Assembly (NCBI RefSeq): GCF_013141825.1
Contig: NZ_RZNH01000004.1
Coordinates: 531 to 64,530 of the forward strand
Direction: 5' to 3'
Origin: Marinifilum caeruleilacunae
GTDB lineage: Bacteria > Bacteroidota > Bacteroidia > Bacteroidales > Marinifilaceae
Length of the DNA stretch: 64,000 bases
The notes below the pieces were generated by a model, which did no database searches, was not told where the DNA came from, and saw only the letters and a list, made by a program, of their open reading frames with translations. Within the stretch, counting starts at the first letter, position 1; each line of letters starts with the position of its first letter. Shown here in pieces: positions 37,343-46,427 of the stretch. The position numbers and the translations under genes are program-made.

Positions 37343-38860
37343 TTATTTAATATTTAATTCAAATTCAACTCTTCTGTTTAAAGCTCTGCCAGCCGCGGTT
37401 GTATTGTCTGCAATTGGATTGGCTTCTCCAAATCCTTTTGCGTCAATTTTAGCCGAAGAGATTCCCTTAGAGATTAGGTAAGCTTTTGTTGCCTGCGCTC
37501 TTTTATCACTCAATTTCAAATTCATTTCATCTTTCCCCTGGCTATCGGTATAACCGGCAATTTTCAAGGAGTAAGCAGGATGCTCATTCATGATCCTTGC
37601 CACTTCGTCAAGTATTTTCTTTGACTTTGCTGTAAGTGCATCCCTACCCGAAGCAAAATGAACGTTTTTAGCAGCAAACTCAAGTTCTTTCTTCACTTCC
37701 GCTTTAATTTCAGGACAACCGTAATTGCTGGCCGGTCCGGCTACATTCGGACATTTATCTTCCTCGTTAACAACACCATCATTGTCATCGTCAAAAGCAC
37801 ATCCATTGGCATCAACCTTGTATCCTGGTTTTGTGTTCGGGCATTGGTCATCTTTATCTGGTACACCATCTCCATCTGAATCAGGACATCCATTCAGCGA
37901 TTTTAAACCCTTAACATCGGGGCACTCATCTTCTGCATCAGGTACACCATCGCCATCGGTATCAGGGCAACCGGCAAATTGAACTTCTCCTTTTACATTC
38001 GGGCATTTATCATCTTTATCTGGTACACCATCGCCATCAGAATCCGGGCAACCGTTCAACAATGCGCTTCCTGCCAGCATTGGGCATTCATCCTTGTAGT
38101 CTGGTACGCCATCACCATCGGTATCTATCGGACAACCGTTTTTGTCTACCTGAACCCCTGAAGGAGTATTTGGACATTCATCGCGATTATCGCTTACTCC
38201 ATCACCATCAGAATCTGATGAAGCGCCAAAGCTGTACACCACACCAATGCTGTTTTGCATGAATTTATCATGGTACATTTCGGTATCTCGCTTCTTACTT
38301 TTAACGCCATCGTATTTATCATTTAATGGATAGAAAATACCTGTCTCTAAAAGAATACTCCATCTTTCATCGATTCTAAATTTAATACCGGCACCATAAT
38401 AGAAATTCAGGTTGATATAATCTCGATCAAAATAATTTCCATAAGCAGTTCCTTCCGCATTTACAAAGGAACTACCAAATCCTCCAACCAGGAATGGGGA
38501 AATTCTAACATCTTCGTCAAGAATGTATCCATTATTGAATTTATACCTAAGGTTAAGGTTAGTATTTACCAACCAATCATCAAAGTTGGCAAACTCTTTC
38601 TTGTATTTTGAATTGAATACGCTAAGTTTAAACTCCGCATCAAATGATGAATTAAGATATCTGCTTAAACTGGCTGCACCGATAACCGGGAATCGAGGTT
38701 CAATGGTCCAGAAGCCATTACCCAGGTCTCCCTTATAACTATTAAAATTGGCATAGATACCAAGGCCCCATTTTTCATCGGCATTTTGGGCATTAACATG
38801 GAAGGTAGTGAGCATTGCCAATAAAATTAGCAATGAGGTTCGTGTGTAGAATTTCTTCAT
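37343..38860 (-). CDS. OmpA-family outer-membrane protein with thrombospondin type 3 repeats
   Basis: A 505-aa protein. Signal peptide at 1-24 (ending NVNAQ). A beta-barrel of about 190 residues follows (WGLGIYANFNSYKGDLGNGF to SIGVVYSFG). Next is a calcium-binding series of thrombospondin type 3 repeats at about 215-375, with at least six DSDGDGVPD-type units. The C-terminal OmpA domain (about 390-505; GYTDSQGKDEMNLKLSDKRA, then RALNRRVEFEL) binds peptidoglycan. It anchors the outer membrane to the wall. The Asp-rich linker probably stiffens when calcium is bound. It is followed closely by mscS. Confidence 0.93.
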   Translation of the reverse strand: MKKFYTRTSLLILLAMLTTFHVNAQNADEKWGLGIYANFNSYKGDLGNGFWTIEPRFPVIGAASLSRYLNSSFDAEFKLSVFNSKYKKEFANFDDWLVNTNLNLRYKFNNGYILDEDVRISPFLVGGFGSSFVNAEGTAYGNYFDRDYINLNFYYGAGIKFRIDERWSILLETGIFYPLNDKYDGVKSKKRDTEMYHDKFMQNSIGVVYSFGASSDSDGDGVSDNRDECPNTPSGVQVDKNGCPIDTDGDGVPDYKDECPMLAGSALLNGCPDSDGDGVPDKDDKCPNVKGEVQFAGCPDTDGDGVPDAEDECPDVKGLKSLNGCPDSDGDGVPDKDDQCPNTKPGYKVDANGCAFDDDNDGVVNEEDKCPNVAGPASNYGCPEIKAEVKKELEFAAKNVHFASGRDALTAKSKKILDEVARIMNEHPAYSLKIAGYTDSQGKDEMNLKLSDKRAQATKAYLISKGISSAKIDAKGFGEANPIADNTTAAGRALNRRVEFELNIK

Positions 38861-39050
38861 AGCATAATAATTAAATAAATTTTTTCATAATAAAAATCCA
38901 AAATCAGATTTCCATAGATTAAATTTAAATAAAAATTAGCGTAAATTAAAGCCTACAGGTCATTAATTATGTGCGACTTACTCTCAAACGTATGCGCTTT
39001 TTATTTATCTTTTTTTAAACAATATAAATTTAAACATCATTTAACTCCAT

Positions 39051-39074
39051 AAAAAAAAGAGGCTTACGCCTCTT
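39051..39074 (-). terminator. Terminator overlapping the stop codon of the DEAD-box helicase gene
   Basis: Minus strand: stem GAGGC-GTAA-GCCTC followed by TTTTTTTT. The TAA in the loop is the stop codon of the helicase gene, so coding end and terminator are merged. Confidence 0.85.
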
Positions 39075-40836
39075 TTCTTTTTCTGTCAAAATTTCTTTTT
39101 CCATCGCCTTTTCCTCTGCGATCTTTTGAAGAATCTTTTCGGTAACCTCTATCTCTTCGATCTCCTCTACCTCGGTCTCCCCTACTTCTTTCTCCTCCTC
39201 GTGAGCGTCCTTTTCGATGTCCACTCTCCGATGGTCTGTCTCCCGAAACTTCAATTCTGATTTTTCTTCCACCAATAACGGCTCCGGCAAATCCTTTAAT
39301 AATTTCATCGGTAAATCCGTTGTCCACATCAAAGAATGAGAACACACCTTTTAGGTCAACTCTACCTACGTTTTTACCACGAACACCACACTGTTTGTGA
39401 ATCAGGTTTAACAAACGAGGTACATCGATACCATCTTTCTTACCAATATTGATAAACAATCGATCTTCACCATTGCTACCCTCTTTTTTGTTTCTTCTCT
39501 GGGTAGTTGATTTTAGGTTCAAATCATCAGCATTCTTGTAATATTCCCAAAATCGGTTAAACTCTAAAGAAACAAAGCGTTTAATCAGCTCTTCACGATT
39601 TAGGTTTTCTAATTCTTCGTTAATTCCATCGATAAATGGTGCAATCTCTTCCTCTTCCACTTCAACTTCGTTAACACGATGCATGAAGTTCATTAACTGG
39701 CGCTCGCACACTTCTTTTCCTACAGGAATTTTCACTTGCTCGAAATCAGCTTTCAATCTTCTCGAAAGATCTTTTACTTTGCGCTCCTCTCTAGGAGTTA
39801 CCAAAGCAATGGAAATTCCTTTCTTTCCAGCACGAGCGGTACGACCACTACGGTGAGTGTAGAATTCCAACTCATCTGGCAGGTTGTAATGAATTACGTG
39901 AGAAAGATCATCAACATCGATACCACGAGCAGCAACATCGGTAGCAACCAATAATTGCAATGATTTATTCTTGAAGTTACGCATTACCCTGTCGCGCTGA
40001 ACCTGAGTTAAATCTCCATGTAAAGCATCGGCATTGTAACCATCTTTCATTAATAATTCGGCAACTTCCTGAGTTTCCTTTCGGGTTCTACAGAAAATAA
40101 TACCATAAATATCTGGATAAAAATCAACCACACGTTTCAATACATTGTAACGGTCGCGATTGTTCAACATGTAATATTGGTGTTCAATATTCTTGTTGGT
40201 TGTATTTGCCTTTCCTACAGTTACTTCCACAGGATCAGTCATATAGTTCTTAGAGATTCGTCGAACTTCAGCTGGCATAGTTGCAGAAAACAACCAAGTC
40301 ACTTTTTCTTCGGATGTAGAAGATAAGATGGCATCAATATCCTCTTTAAATCCCATGTTCAACATTTCATCTGCCTCATCAAGAATTAAATATTCAACAG
40401 CAGATAAGTTAACAGCCTTCCTTCTAATTAAATCAAGAAGACGCCCCGGGGTAGCCACAATTACATGTGCTCCTCTTTTCAATTTTCGAATTTGCTCTTC
40501 GATACTTGCACCCCCGTACACATTTACAACATTCAAGTTTAAGATATTCTTCGAGAATGTCTTAAGATCGTCTGCAATTTGGATTCCCAATTCCCTTGTT
40601 GGGGATAGAATCAAAGCTTGCGGTATTTTTACCTGAGGCTCGATAAGCTCAAGCAAAGGTAAACCGAAAGCCGCCGTTTTTCCTGTTCCGGTCTGAGCCA
40701 ATCCCACAAAGTCAGATCTTCCGTCAAGAAGAATTGGGATGGCTTGTTCTTGGATAGGAGTTGGGGTTTCGAAGCCTAATTCGGAAATAGCTTCTAGTAT
40801 GGCCTTTGAAAGACCAAGATTTTCAAATGAATTCAT
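39064..40836 (-). CDS. DEAD-box RNA helicase (DeaD/CsdA-like) with DbpA domain and RG-rich tail
   Basis: A 590-aa ATP-dependent RNA helicase, probably for ribosome assembly, cold growth or RNA decay. Q motif (FENLGLSKAI, TPTPIQEQAIP), Walker A AQTGTGKTA (about 47-55), PTRELG, TPGRLLD, DEAD in LILDEADEML, SATMP, RGIDVDD and HRSGRTARAG are all present. A helical insert and a DbpA RNA-binding domain follow (about 465-540, LFINIGKKDGIDVPRLLNLI). The last 50 residues are Arg/Gly/Asp-rich (RSRGGERSRGDRGRGDRRD), a disordered RNA-binding tail. It is a single-gene unit. Confidence 0.93.
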   Translation of the reverse strand: MNSFENLGLSKAILEAISELGFETPTPIQEQAIPILLDGRSDFVGLAQTGTGKTAAFGLPLLELIEPQVKIPQALILSPTRELGIQIADDLKTFSKNILNLNVVNVYGGASIEEQIRKLKRGAHVIVATPGRLLDLIRRKAVNLSAVEYLILDEADEMLNMGFKEDIDAILSSTSEEKVTWLFSATMPAEVRRISKNYMTDPVEVTVGKANTTNKNIEHQYYMLNNRDRYNVLKRVVDFYPDIYGIIFCRTRKETQEVAELLMKDGYNADALHGDLTQVQRDRVMRNFKNKSLQLLVATDVAARGIDVDDLSHVIHYNLPDELEFYTHRSGRTARAGKKGISIALVTPREERKVKDLSRRLKADFEQVKIPVGKEVCERQLMNFMHRVNEVEVEEEEIAPFIDGINEELENLNREELIKRFVSLEFNRFWEYYKNADDLNLKSTTQRRNKKEGSNGEDRLFINIGKKDGIDVPRLLNLIHKQCGVRGKNVGRVDLKGVFSFFDVDNGFTDEIIKGFAGAVIGGRKIRIEVSGDRPSESGHRKGRSRGGERSRGDRGRGDRRDRGYRKDSSKDRRGKGDGKRNFDRKRKEA

Positions 40837-41061
40837 TCTATAAATTTTATGAGCGGCAAAGGTAGCAATTAAAATAGGAAGTATGGCCTAATTTGAATAG
40901 AATGATACAAATTAATTTTCGAAAGTTAATTTTCTGATTTTTAACAAGAAAGAAGACTGATTGATTCCTGTGAATTAGCCTTTTTTTTCTTTAATTCAAG
41001 AGAATTTTAAATGCAAGATTCTTAAAAGTAAAAAGTCTGTAACAAGTTTGATCGAATTACA

Positions 41062-42339
41062 CTAATATTCCCTAAGAATAAGCTCTAGTAATTTCTCAAT
41101 ATCATTTTCATTTCTCATCTGCTTTGCAATTGTTTCTGCATTTTTCTTGTAAACTGGATTTTGCAACAGATCCAGAAGCTTGCTTTCGAAATTTTTGCGA
41201 TTTAACTTCTTTATAGAGTTCCCTTTTGGGCCCACCTCCAATTGATGAATGGTTTTATTCCAGAAAAACTGGTCGATAAAATGAGGTATGATTAAATTAG
41301 CACATGCATATTTCAAGGCAGTATGTGTAGTACCCGAACCGCCATGGTGAACAACGGCATAGACCATTGGCATAATCCATTCATAAGGAATCTGATTCAC
41401 AAAATGGATATGATCTGCATGGCTCTCGGGTTGAATTAAACCACCCCAGGAAGTATTCACAATAGCAGGAATTTTATGCTTTTCTAAAACAGAAAGTATT
41501 GCCTTTGTTTTTTCTAACGGATTTGAATTTGAGATGCTTCCAAAGGTAATGAACACAATTTTTTGATACTTCTTCAAAAATCCAATTAACTTCTTATCGG
41601 CTTGCCAATTCTTCAACTTATTGCGCTCATAATAACCAACAACATTGGCATTTTGAGGCCAATATTCAGGCTGCTTAAACAGCGATGGTGAAAGCATGTA
41701 AACCGATTTGCAACGATTCAGCAAGGCTCTTTTTATGCTTACAGGATTCAGCTTAGCTCCTTGTATTTCTTTGTGATATTTTTTCGTTGAAAAATAAACT
41801 GCTATCGATAAAATCACAGTTTGAAGCCGGTATGTAAATGAATTTAGTATCGTTCCATAATTGCCTCCACCCGAGAAACCAATGATAGAGTGTTGTTTCA
41901 CCTTGTGAAGAAAACAAGGAAAGGGATGAACAAATATTGCCCGCCCCGGATTCTGAAGCTCCCATAAAATCGGGTAAACACATTTCTGATTGAAAAAAAC
42001 ATAGTCGGCTTGCTCCTGCTCAAGAATCTCATGTTGCCTGGCAAGTACTTCTTTATTAATTTTAATTGACTTTACAGCCAACCCAATCAGCACTTTAACA
42101 CGACTCAACCAGGAACCACTTCTGCTTGTAAGTTGTTTCGATTTCTCACTGGTAATCAGCAGCTCCAGAAATTCTTTGGTAAAAGGATAAAAGCTAGTAT
42201 TTTCACCCTCTACCAATTCTCGGAATTGTTCTGGAAACACATAAATCACCTCCCAATTTTTGCTCCTGAGAATTTCTCCCAAAGCAAACAGAGGTTCAAT
42301 ATCTCCCCGGCTTCCTAACGAAAATAAAATGGCTTTCAA
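41062..42339 (-). CDS. GT1-type (UGT/sterol-glucosyltransferase-like) glycosyltransferase
   Basis: A 425-aa GT-B glycosyltransferase. The N-terminal domain starts KAILFSLGSRGDIEPLFALG, the acceptor-side motif of sterol glucosyltransferases and macrolide glycosyltransferases. The C-terminal donor domain has IVFITFGSISNSNPL (261-275) and HHGGSGTTHTAL (331-342), followed by PHFIDQFFWN (352-361), where D/Q bind the sugar of the nucleotide donor. There is no signal peptide; a hydrophobic patch at about 165-183 may sit on the membrane. The acceptor is probably lipid-like or a small molecule; neighbours give no clue. Confidence 0.83.
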   Translation of the reverse strand: MKAILFSLGSRGDIEPLFALGEILRSKNWEVIYVFPEQFRELVEGENTSFYPFTKEFLELLITSEKSKQLTSRSGSWLSRVKVLIGLAVKSIKINKEVLARQHEILEQEQADYVFFNQKCVYPILWELQNPGRAIFVHPFPCFLHKVKQHSIIGFSGGGNYGTILNSFTYRLQTVILSIAVYFSTKKYHKEIQGAKLNPVSIKRALLNRCKSVYMLSPSLFKQPEYWPQNANVVGYYERNKLKNWQADKKLIGFLKKYQKIVFITFGSISNSNPLEKTKAILSVLEKHKIPAIVNTSWGGLIQPESHADHIHFVNQIPYEWIMPMVYAVVHHGGSGTTHTALKYACANLIIPHFIDQFFWNKTIHQLEVGPKGNSIKKLNRKNFESKLLDLLQNPVYKKNAETIAKQMRNENDIEKLLELILREY

Positions 42340-42447
42340 TGCTCTTGATGGATTAATTTTGAAATCATGAATTTACAAAACAATCGCCCGGAAACAAACT
42401 TGTACTGACTTGAAATTACATCCATAATTAAGAAATGAGAGAGGGCA

Positions 42448-42478
42448 CAAAAAAACCGTCCTGTAATACAAAACGGTT
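42448..42478 (-). terminator. Terminator after the small Cys/acidic membrane protein gene
   Basis: Minus strand: stem AACCGT / ACGGTT (13-base loop) followed by TTTTTTTG. Confidence 0.8.
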
Positions 42479-42500
42479 CAGTCATATCTTATATGTTCTA

Positions 42501-42893
42501 TTATTTCACCAACATAAATACCAATTCTGATTTAATTACAGAAGGCATTTCAATTTCACGCAATTCCAGGCTTCTCATCCAGCCTTCAATCTCTTTTTCT
42601 TTTAGGCTATACAATACTTCACGGAATTCATCAATCTGATCATCATTGTAGTCGTTCTCCTCGTAATTTTTATAAGCATCCAGTTCCTCATCTTCATAAT
42701 AGATGATTTCTTCGGACATCTTATTAAGCAAGTCGGTTTCGCAAATCTCATGCGCACCGCAACACTCTTCCATTGGCTCGGCCTCTGGTTCTTCTTCCAT
42801 CTCCCCCTTGCGTGCTCTTAGCTTTTGTCCAATCCAGGTAGAAAGGAAAGCAATAAGGGCAATCACTACAAGTGATATCAATAAAACTTTCAT
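42501..42893 (-). CDS. Small membrane-anchored acidic protein with a CCGxHxxC motif
   Basis: A 130-aa protein conserved in Bacteroidota as far as I recognise, sometimes labelled phospholipase without clear basis. One N-terminal helix at about 2-22 is followed by a short basic stop (QKLRARK). Residues about 31-50 are Glu-rich and contain EECCGAHEICE, three Cys and one His that could bind a metal or an Fe-S cluster. The rest is very acidic (YYEDEELDAYKNYEENDYND) and ends in a helix-strand segment with EIEGWMRSLELREIEMP. Function unknown. It is a single-gene unit. Confidence 0.7.
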   Translation of the reverse strand: MKVLLISLVVIALIAFLSTWIGQKLRARKGEMEEEPEAEPMEECCGAHEICETDLLNKMSEEIIYYEDEELDAYKNYEENDYNDDQIDEFREVLYSLKEKEIEGWMRSLELREIEMPSVIKSELVFMLVK

Positions 42894-42987
42894 GTGTGCA
42901 AAGCTAAAAATTAAGATCTATTAAATCAAGATATCTAGATATACTTTTAAACACAAGATTCACTATTTCTATTCAAAAACAAATGAA

Positions 42988-43038
42988 AAACCATGAATTA
43001 CAGAAGCAAAGCCTAAGCAATTCATGGTTTAAATTATT
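42988..43038 (-). terminator. Inverted repeat/terminator after the coiled-coil lipoprotein gene
   Basis: A perfect 12-bp inverted repeat, AAACCATGAATT / AATTCATGGTTT (42988-42999 and 43019-43030), with a 19-base loop. The minus strand continues with TTTTTCATTT, so it can act as a terminator. It overlaps no gene. Confidence 0.65.
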
Positions 43039-43050
43039 CTTTCCTATCTC

Positions 43051-43740
43051 TTATTTCTTTCCTGTAGCTTTCTCGTATTGCTTTTTGAAAAGATTTCTTT
43101 GGTTGGTCATAAACTCAAGTTTTTCATTTAACTCCTTTTGTTCTGCTTCCAACCTTTTAATTTCCTTTCGTAACCAACCCAGTTTGCCATCCTTTTCTTT
43201 AATAATTTGCTCTTTGGCAGCTACGGCTTCTTTTGCTTTTTGCTTTTCTGTATCAAGTTTTTTCTTGTCCCATTCGGCTTCTACACTTGCGGTTTTTAGT
43301 TCTTGTGCCAGTTTAGTAGAGTCTGCCTTTAGTTCTTTAATTTGCTTGTTCAAATCGGCAATAGCGTCTTCGTTATTACTGTTTCTATTGATCAAATCGT
43401 TGTATTTGGCAAGTGTTTCCTGCAATTTGGATTTTAAGGCTGTTGTATCTGATGCCAACCCCATTAACTCTGTGCTCATCTCATCGATCTCGGTATTCTT
43501 TTTTGCATTGCTCTCAGCCATGCTGTTTTTCATCTCGTTAAACTCGGCCAAAGTTTTATCCAGTTTTGAGTTTAACTGATCGATATGTTTTTTCTTTTTT
43601 GAATTTTCCTTATCTAAGGCTGATACTTTAGCATCGCTTCGACGTTTTGCATACTCCAGTTCTTCATATTTCTTCTTCGAAACCACGCATGAAGTAAGCA
43701 TTAATGATGCCAAAGACAGAACAAGCAATTTACTTTTCAT
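43051..43740 (-). CDS. Coiled-coil lipoprotein
   Basis: A 229-aa lipoprotein. Signal with lipobox LMLTSC (Cys18), then VVSKKKYEELEYAKRRSD, which matches the N-terminus of a common Bacteroidota OmpA-family type. Almost all the rest is heptad-patterned Lys/Glu/Leu coiled coil (about 25-225). The OmpA peptidoglycan-binding domain usual after this start is absent, and the stop is followed by a strong inverted repeat, so the protein either lost it or is a separate short family. It is expected at the inner face of the outer membrane or in the periplasm. Confidence 0.75.
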   Translation of the reverse strand: MKSKLLVLSLASLMLTSCVVSKKKYEELEYAKRRSDAKVSALDKENSKKKKHIDQLNSKLDKTLAEFNEMKNSMAESNAKKNTEIDEMSTELMGLASDTTALKSKLQETLAKYNDLINRNSNNEDAIADLNKQIKELKADSTKLAQELKTASVEAEWDKKKLDTEKQKAKEAVAAKEQIIKEKDGKLGWLRKEIKRLEAEQKELNEKLEFMTNQRNLFKKQYEKATGKK

Positions 43741-43877
43741 AGGACATTTGTTTTATTTCGGTAGTAAATCTTTTCTATTAATAACAGAATTACAAGCGAA
43801 GATATTTTTTATTCAACAAAAAATAAATATTTCTGAATAAAATTAACATTTTTTAAAGGGATTCTGTTCACATTCAC

Positions 43878-43907
43878 TTTTCTTGCTCTGATATTAACAT
43901 ATCTTTG
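43878..43907 (+). promoter_or_regulatory. Bacteroidota-type promoter
   Basis: TATCTTTG at 43900-43907 matches TAnnTTTG exactly. TTTT at 43878-43881 (18-base spacer) may be the -33 box. It drives the CarboxypepD_reg-like gene starting at 43979. Confidence 0.5.
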
Positions 43908-43978
43908 TAAGAGGCTTTGGTCAAATACGATTTGGCAAAGAATTTGATTGAACGAAAAAAGAAATAATCCTACATATC

Positions 43979-45205
43979 ATGCAAAAGTTTAAATTATTGC
44001 TTGTAATGCTCTGCGCATTCTCTCTTGTTGGTTTTGCACAAGAGAATGAAACAAAAGATGAAAAGTCTGAAATTATCAGAATTGTTGGAAAGCTTAGCAA
44101 CAAACAAAACAATGAGCCAATTCCATTTGCCAATGTCGGCGTGATTGGGTCTTATATTGGAGCGGCATCGAACCTGGATGGAATTTTTGAGTTTAAAATT
44201 CCGGGAAAGTATCGTGAAAGAATGATTCAGGCTTCTGCAGTTGGATTTTCGACTTATACAGCTAAAGTTGCAGATTGCATAGGTGTAGATACTCTTGAGA
44301 TTGTACTTACACCTAAAAACTACAACATTGGAGAGGTTGAAATTATGGCTGAATCGCTTGTTTTACAAAAGAGAATAAAAACGGCATTGGAAAGAATTCC
44401 AGACAATTATTTACAGACTCCATTTAATTACGATGTGTATTACCGTTCGGAGAAGTTTGAAAATAAAGAACTAAACCGCTTGCGCGAAGCTGCTGTAAGA
44501 ATTTATGATGACAAAGGATATCAGCGCGCCGACGCGTACCAGGTTTTTAAAGAGCGAGGCTACAAGTTTCTACAGGTAAGAAAGAATTTTGAGCCAGCTT
44601 CATTGGCTGATGGTTCTACTTTTTTGGACGAATTGCTTGAAATGGATATTGTTAGAAGCCGAGGCAATGTTTTAAATGGCAATCACATTAGCTTTTACGA
44701 TTTAAAATTAGATCAGATTACCGAGTATGAAAATGATTCAATTTGGGTAATTAGTTACAAGAGCAAACGCCCAATGCTTAGTAATACGGGTGATTACTAT
44801 GCAAAAAGTTATTCTGGAAAACTTTACATCAAAACCAAAGATTACGCTGTAATTAAAAATGAAACTCATGTTGTTGCCACCAATTACTCTCCGCAGGGAA
44901 GAAGTTTTTATGTGAACGAAAACCGACAGGATTGGAAGCCACTAAAAATTGAGTACGATTTTAGCGTAACCTACAAACAACATTCGGGCAGATACTACCT
45001 AAGCTATGTAACTTACAAGCGTCATCACGAATTAAAGGAAAAAGAGACGGACATTCCAAAATCAATTGATATCAATACGGAGATGTTGATTACGAAGATC
45101 AATACCGAAAATCCGGAAGTAATTGAAAAAAGAGCTTATTATGAGAATATGCCTTACGATAAAAAGTTTTGGGAGTCGTACAATATCATCTTCGATGGAG
45201 AATAA
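43979..45205 (+). CDS. Exported CarboxypepD_reg-like protein
   Basis: A 408-aa exported protein. Signal peptide at 1-20 (LLLVMLCAFSLVGFAQ). A CarboxypepD_reg-like beta domain at about 33-125 (RIVGKLSNKQNNEPIPFANV, GAASNLDGIFEFKIPG, VDTLEIVLTPKNYNIGEVEI). The rest (PDNYLQTPFNYDVYYRSE, then SGKLYIKTKDYAVIKNET and WKPLKIEYDFSVTYKQHSGR) resembles the outer-membrane-linked domain of DUF5686-like proteins, but no TonB receptor barrel follows. Function unknown; likely periplasmic or outer-membrane associated. It is a single-gene unit with its own promoter and terminator. Confidence 0.72.
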   Translation: MQKFKLLLVMLCAFSLVGFAQENETKDEKSEIIRIVGKLSNKQNNEPIPFANVGVIGSYIGAASNLDGIFEFKIPGKYRERMIQASAVGFSTYTAKVADCIGVDTLEIVLTPKNYNIGEVEIMAESLVLQKRIKTALERIPDNYLQTPFNYDVYYRSEKFENKELNRLREAAVRIYDDKGYQRADAYQVFKERGYKFLQVRKNFEPASLADGSTFLDELLEMDIVRSRGNVLNGNHISFYDLKLDQITEYENDSIWVISYKSKRPMLSNTGDYYAKSYSGKLYIKTKDYAVIKNETHVVATNYSPQGRSFYVNENRQDWKPLKIEYDFSVTYKQHSGRYYLSYVTYKRHHELKEKETDIPKSIDINTEMLITKINTENPEVIEKRAYYENMPYDKKFWESYNIIFDGE

Positions 45206-45226
45206 AATATTGGTTTAAAAAAGAGA

Positions 45227-45259
45227 AACGCACAGAGTTCTGGTTCTGTGCGTTTTTTT
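45227..45259. terminator. Bidirectional terminator
   Basis: 10-bp perfect stem AACGCACAGA / TCTGTGCGTT with an 8-base loop and a run of seven T on the plus strand. The minus strand gives TTTCTCTTTTTT. It serves the convergent genes on either side. Confidence 0.92.
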
Positions 45260-45265
45260 ATTCTT

Positions 45266-45790
45266 TTATACTCTTACAATGGTATACACCATCTGATCCA
45301 TAAATTGTCCGTTCTTATAAATGGCTGATTTTTGAATCGATTCCAATTCAAATCCAGCTTTTTCAAGTACAACGGATGAAGCTTTGTTGCCCGAAAAAAC
45401 ATAAGCATACAAACGTACGATCGAAAAATTCTGAAAGGCCAATTCAACCATCTCTTTTACCACATTGGTCATGATGCCTTTGTTCCAGTATTCCTCGCCC
45501 AACCAATATCCCAATTCTGCTGATTTTCGATAAACATCCTGCTGTTTTTCTACTCCAATTGCTCCAATTACCTTATCGTTAAGGGTGATTGCCAAGTTAT
45601 AGGAATCAATGCTTCTATTGGCAAAACGAATCCACTGAACGGCATCTGAATAGGTATATGGCTTTGGAAAACTATCTTTCAGAAATTTGGCCACAGCCAT
45701 ATTATCTGCATGCCTTACCAAGCTATCCTCATCACCTTTTTGCCATTTTCTTAAAATCACATTTTGTACGCCTATTTTTACCGTTTCCAT
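45266..45790 (-). CDS. GNAT-family N-acetyltransferase (RimJ/RimL-like)
   Basis: A 174-aa acetyltransferase using acetyl-CoA. The fold is visible as VILRKWQKGDEDSLVRHADN, AIGAIGVEKQ-type central strands, ELGYWLGEEYWNKGIMTNVV (the acetyl-CoA pyrophosphate loop region), VKEMVELAFQ, and the C-terminal YAYVFSGNKASSVVLEKAGF typical of RimJ/RimL relatives. Its target may be a protein N-terminus, an amino acid or an antibiotic; nothing in the neighbourhood narrows it. Normal length. Confidence 0.88.
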   Translation of the reverse strand: METVKIGVQNVILRKWQKGDEDSLVRHADNMAVAKFLKDSFPKPYTYSDAVQWIRFANRSIDSYNLAITLNDKVIGAIGVEKQQDVYRKSAELGYWLGEEYWNKGIMTNVVKEMVELAFQNFSIVRLYAYVFSGNKASSVVLEKAGFELESIQKSAIYKNGQFMDQMVYTIVRV

Positions 45791-45867
45791 AACACAAGCA
45801 TTTTAATTTCTTACAACAACACTCAACAAGTTCTTGAAAATATTGATTCAACGCAATTTTCAGGCAC

Positions 45868-45896
45868 AAAAAAACCGCCCTCGAACGAAGGCGGTT
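45868..45896 (-). terminator. Terminator after the DUF5606 gene
   Basis: Minus strand: stem AACCGCC / GGCGGTT (10-base loop) followed by TTTTTTTG. Confidence 0.9.
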
Positions 45897-45919
45897 GGCA
45901 AATTATTTCGAATTGAAAA

Positions 45920-46336
45920 TTACTCTTCAGTATTTTCAGCTTCTTCTTCTTTGTCAAGTTCTTCAAGAAGATTATTTTCCTGTAGCAAATTGTACCACTG
46001 GAATACTTTCTTCATATCAGATACGTAAACGCGATCTTCGTCGTAGTTTGGCAATACTTCTGCCATATATCCTTTCAATTCGTTTCCTGAAGCTTTATGG
46101 CTAATTGCTTTTCCACCGTTTTCTTTCTCTTTAATGTTTTTGAAAACGTCAGCCAAAGGCACATCTCCTTCATCGGTAAAAATTGCGATATCTTCCAATG
46201 CGCTAATTTTTGAAGTTGCATAAGCTGGCATGCGTTTTTTGTCAACCAACGATTCAACAATTAAAGCATTCTTTGCATTTGATACCATTTTAAAAAGACC
46301 TGAATGTCCTGATATAGCTAATATTCCTTTCAACAT
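45920..46336 (-). CDS. DUF5606 domain-containing protein
   Basis: 138 aa from the preferred ATG at 46336 (MLKGILAISGHSGLFKMVSN). The frame extends nine codons further upstream, but family members start with this segment. The N-terminal half (KNALIVESLVDKKRMPAYAT, ISALEDIAIFTDEGDVPLAD) forms a small beta fold. The middle has KGYMAEVLPNYDEDRVYVSD, and the C-terminus is an acidic helix ending EEEAENTEE. DUF5606 proteins are conserved, cytoplasmic and uncharacterised in Bacteroidota. It has its own terminator. Confidence 0.82.
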   Translation of the reverse strand: MLKGILAISGHSGLFKMVSNAKNALIVESLVDKKRMPAYATSKISALEDIAIFTDEGDVPLADVFKNIKEKENGGKAISHKASGNELKGYMAEVLPNYDEDRVYVSDMKKVFQWYNLLQENNLLEELDKEEEAENTEE

Positions 46337-46427
46337 ATTTTCAAATTTTAATTTTGGAAGCACAAATTTATAATTCCATTGTATTTTATAAAACTATTTG
46401 GCAAAAAATAGTTCGAAAGCTTTAAAA

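Noticed and set aside
39030..39347. Minus-strand ORF of 105 codons with a Glu-rich product
   Set aside because: It is the alternative frame of the Arg/Gly-rich tail of the DEAD-box helicase; the repetitive codons create it.
42983..43579. Plus-strand ORF of 198 codons (Ser/Phe-rich, looks hydrophobic)
   Set aside because: It is antisense to the coiled-coil lipoprotein. Lys/Glu codons read backwards give Phe/Leu/Ser.
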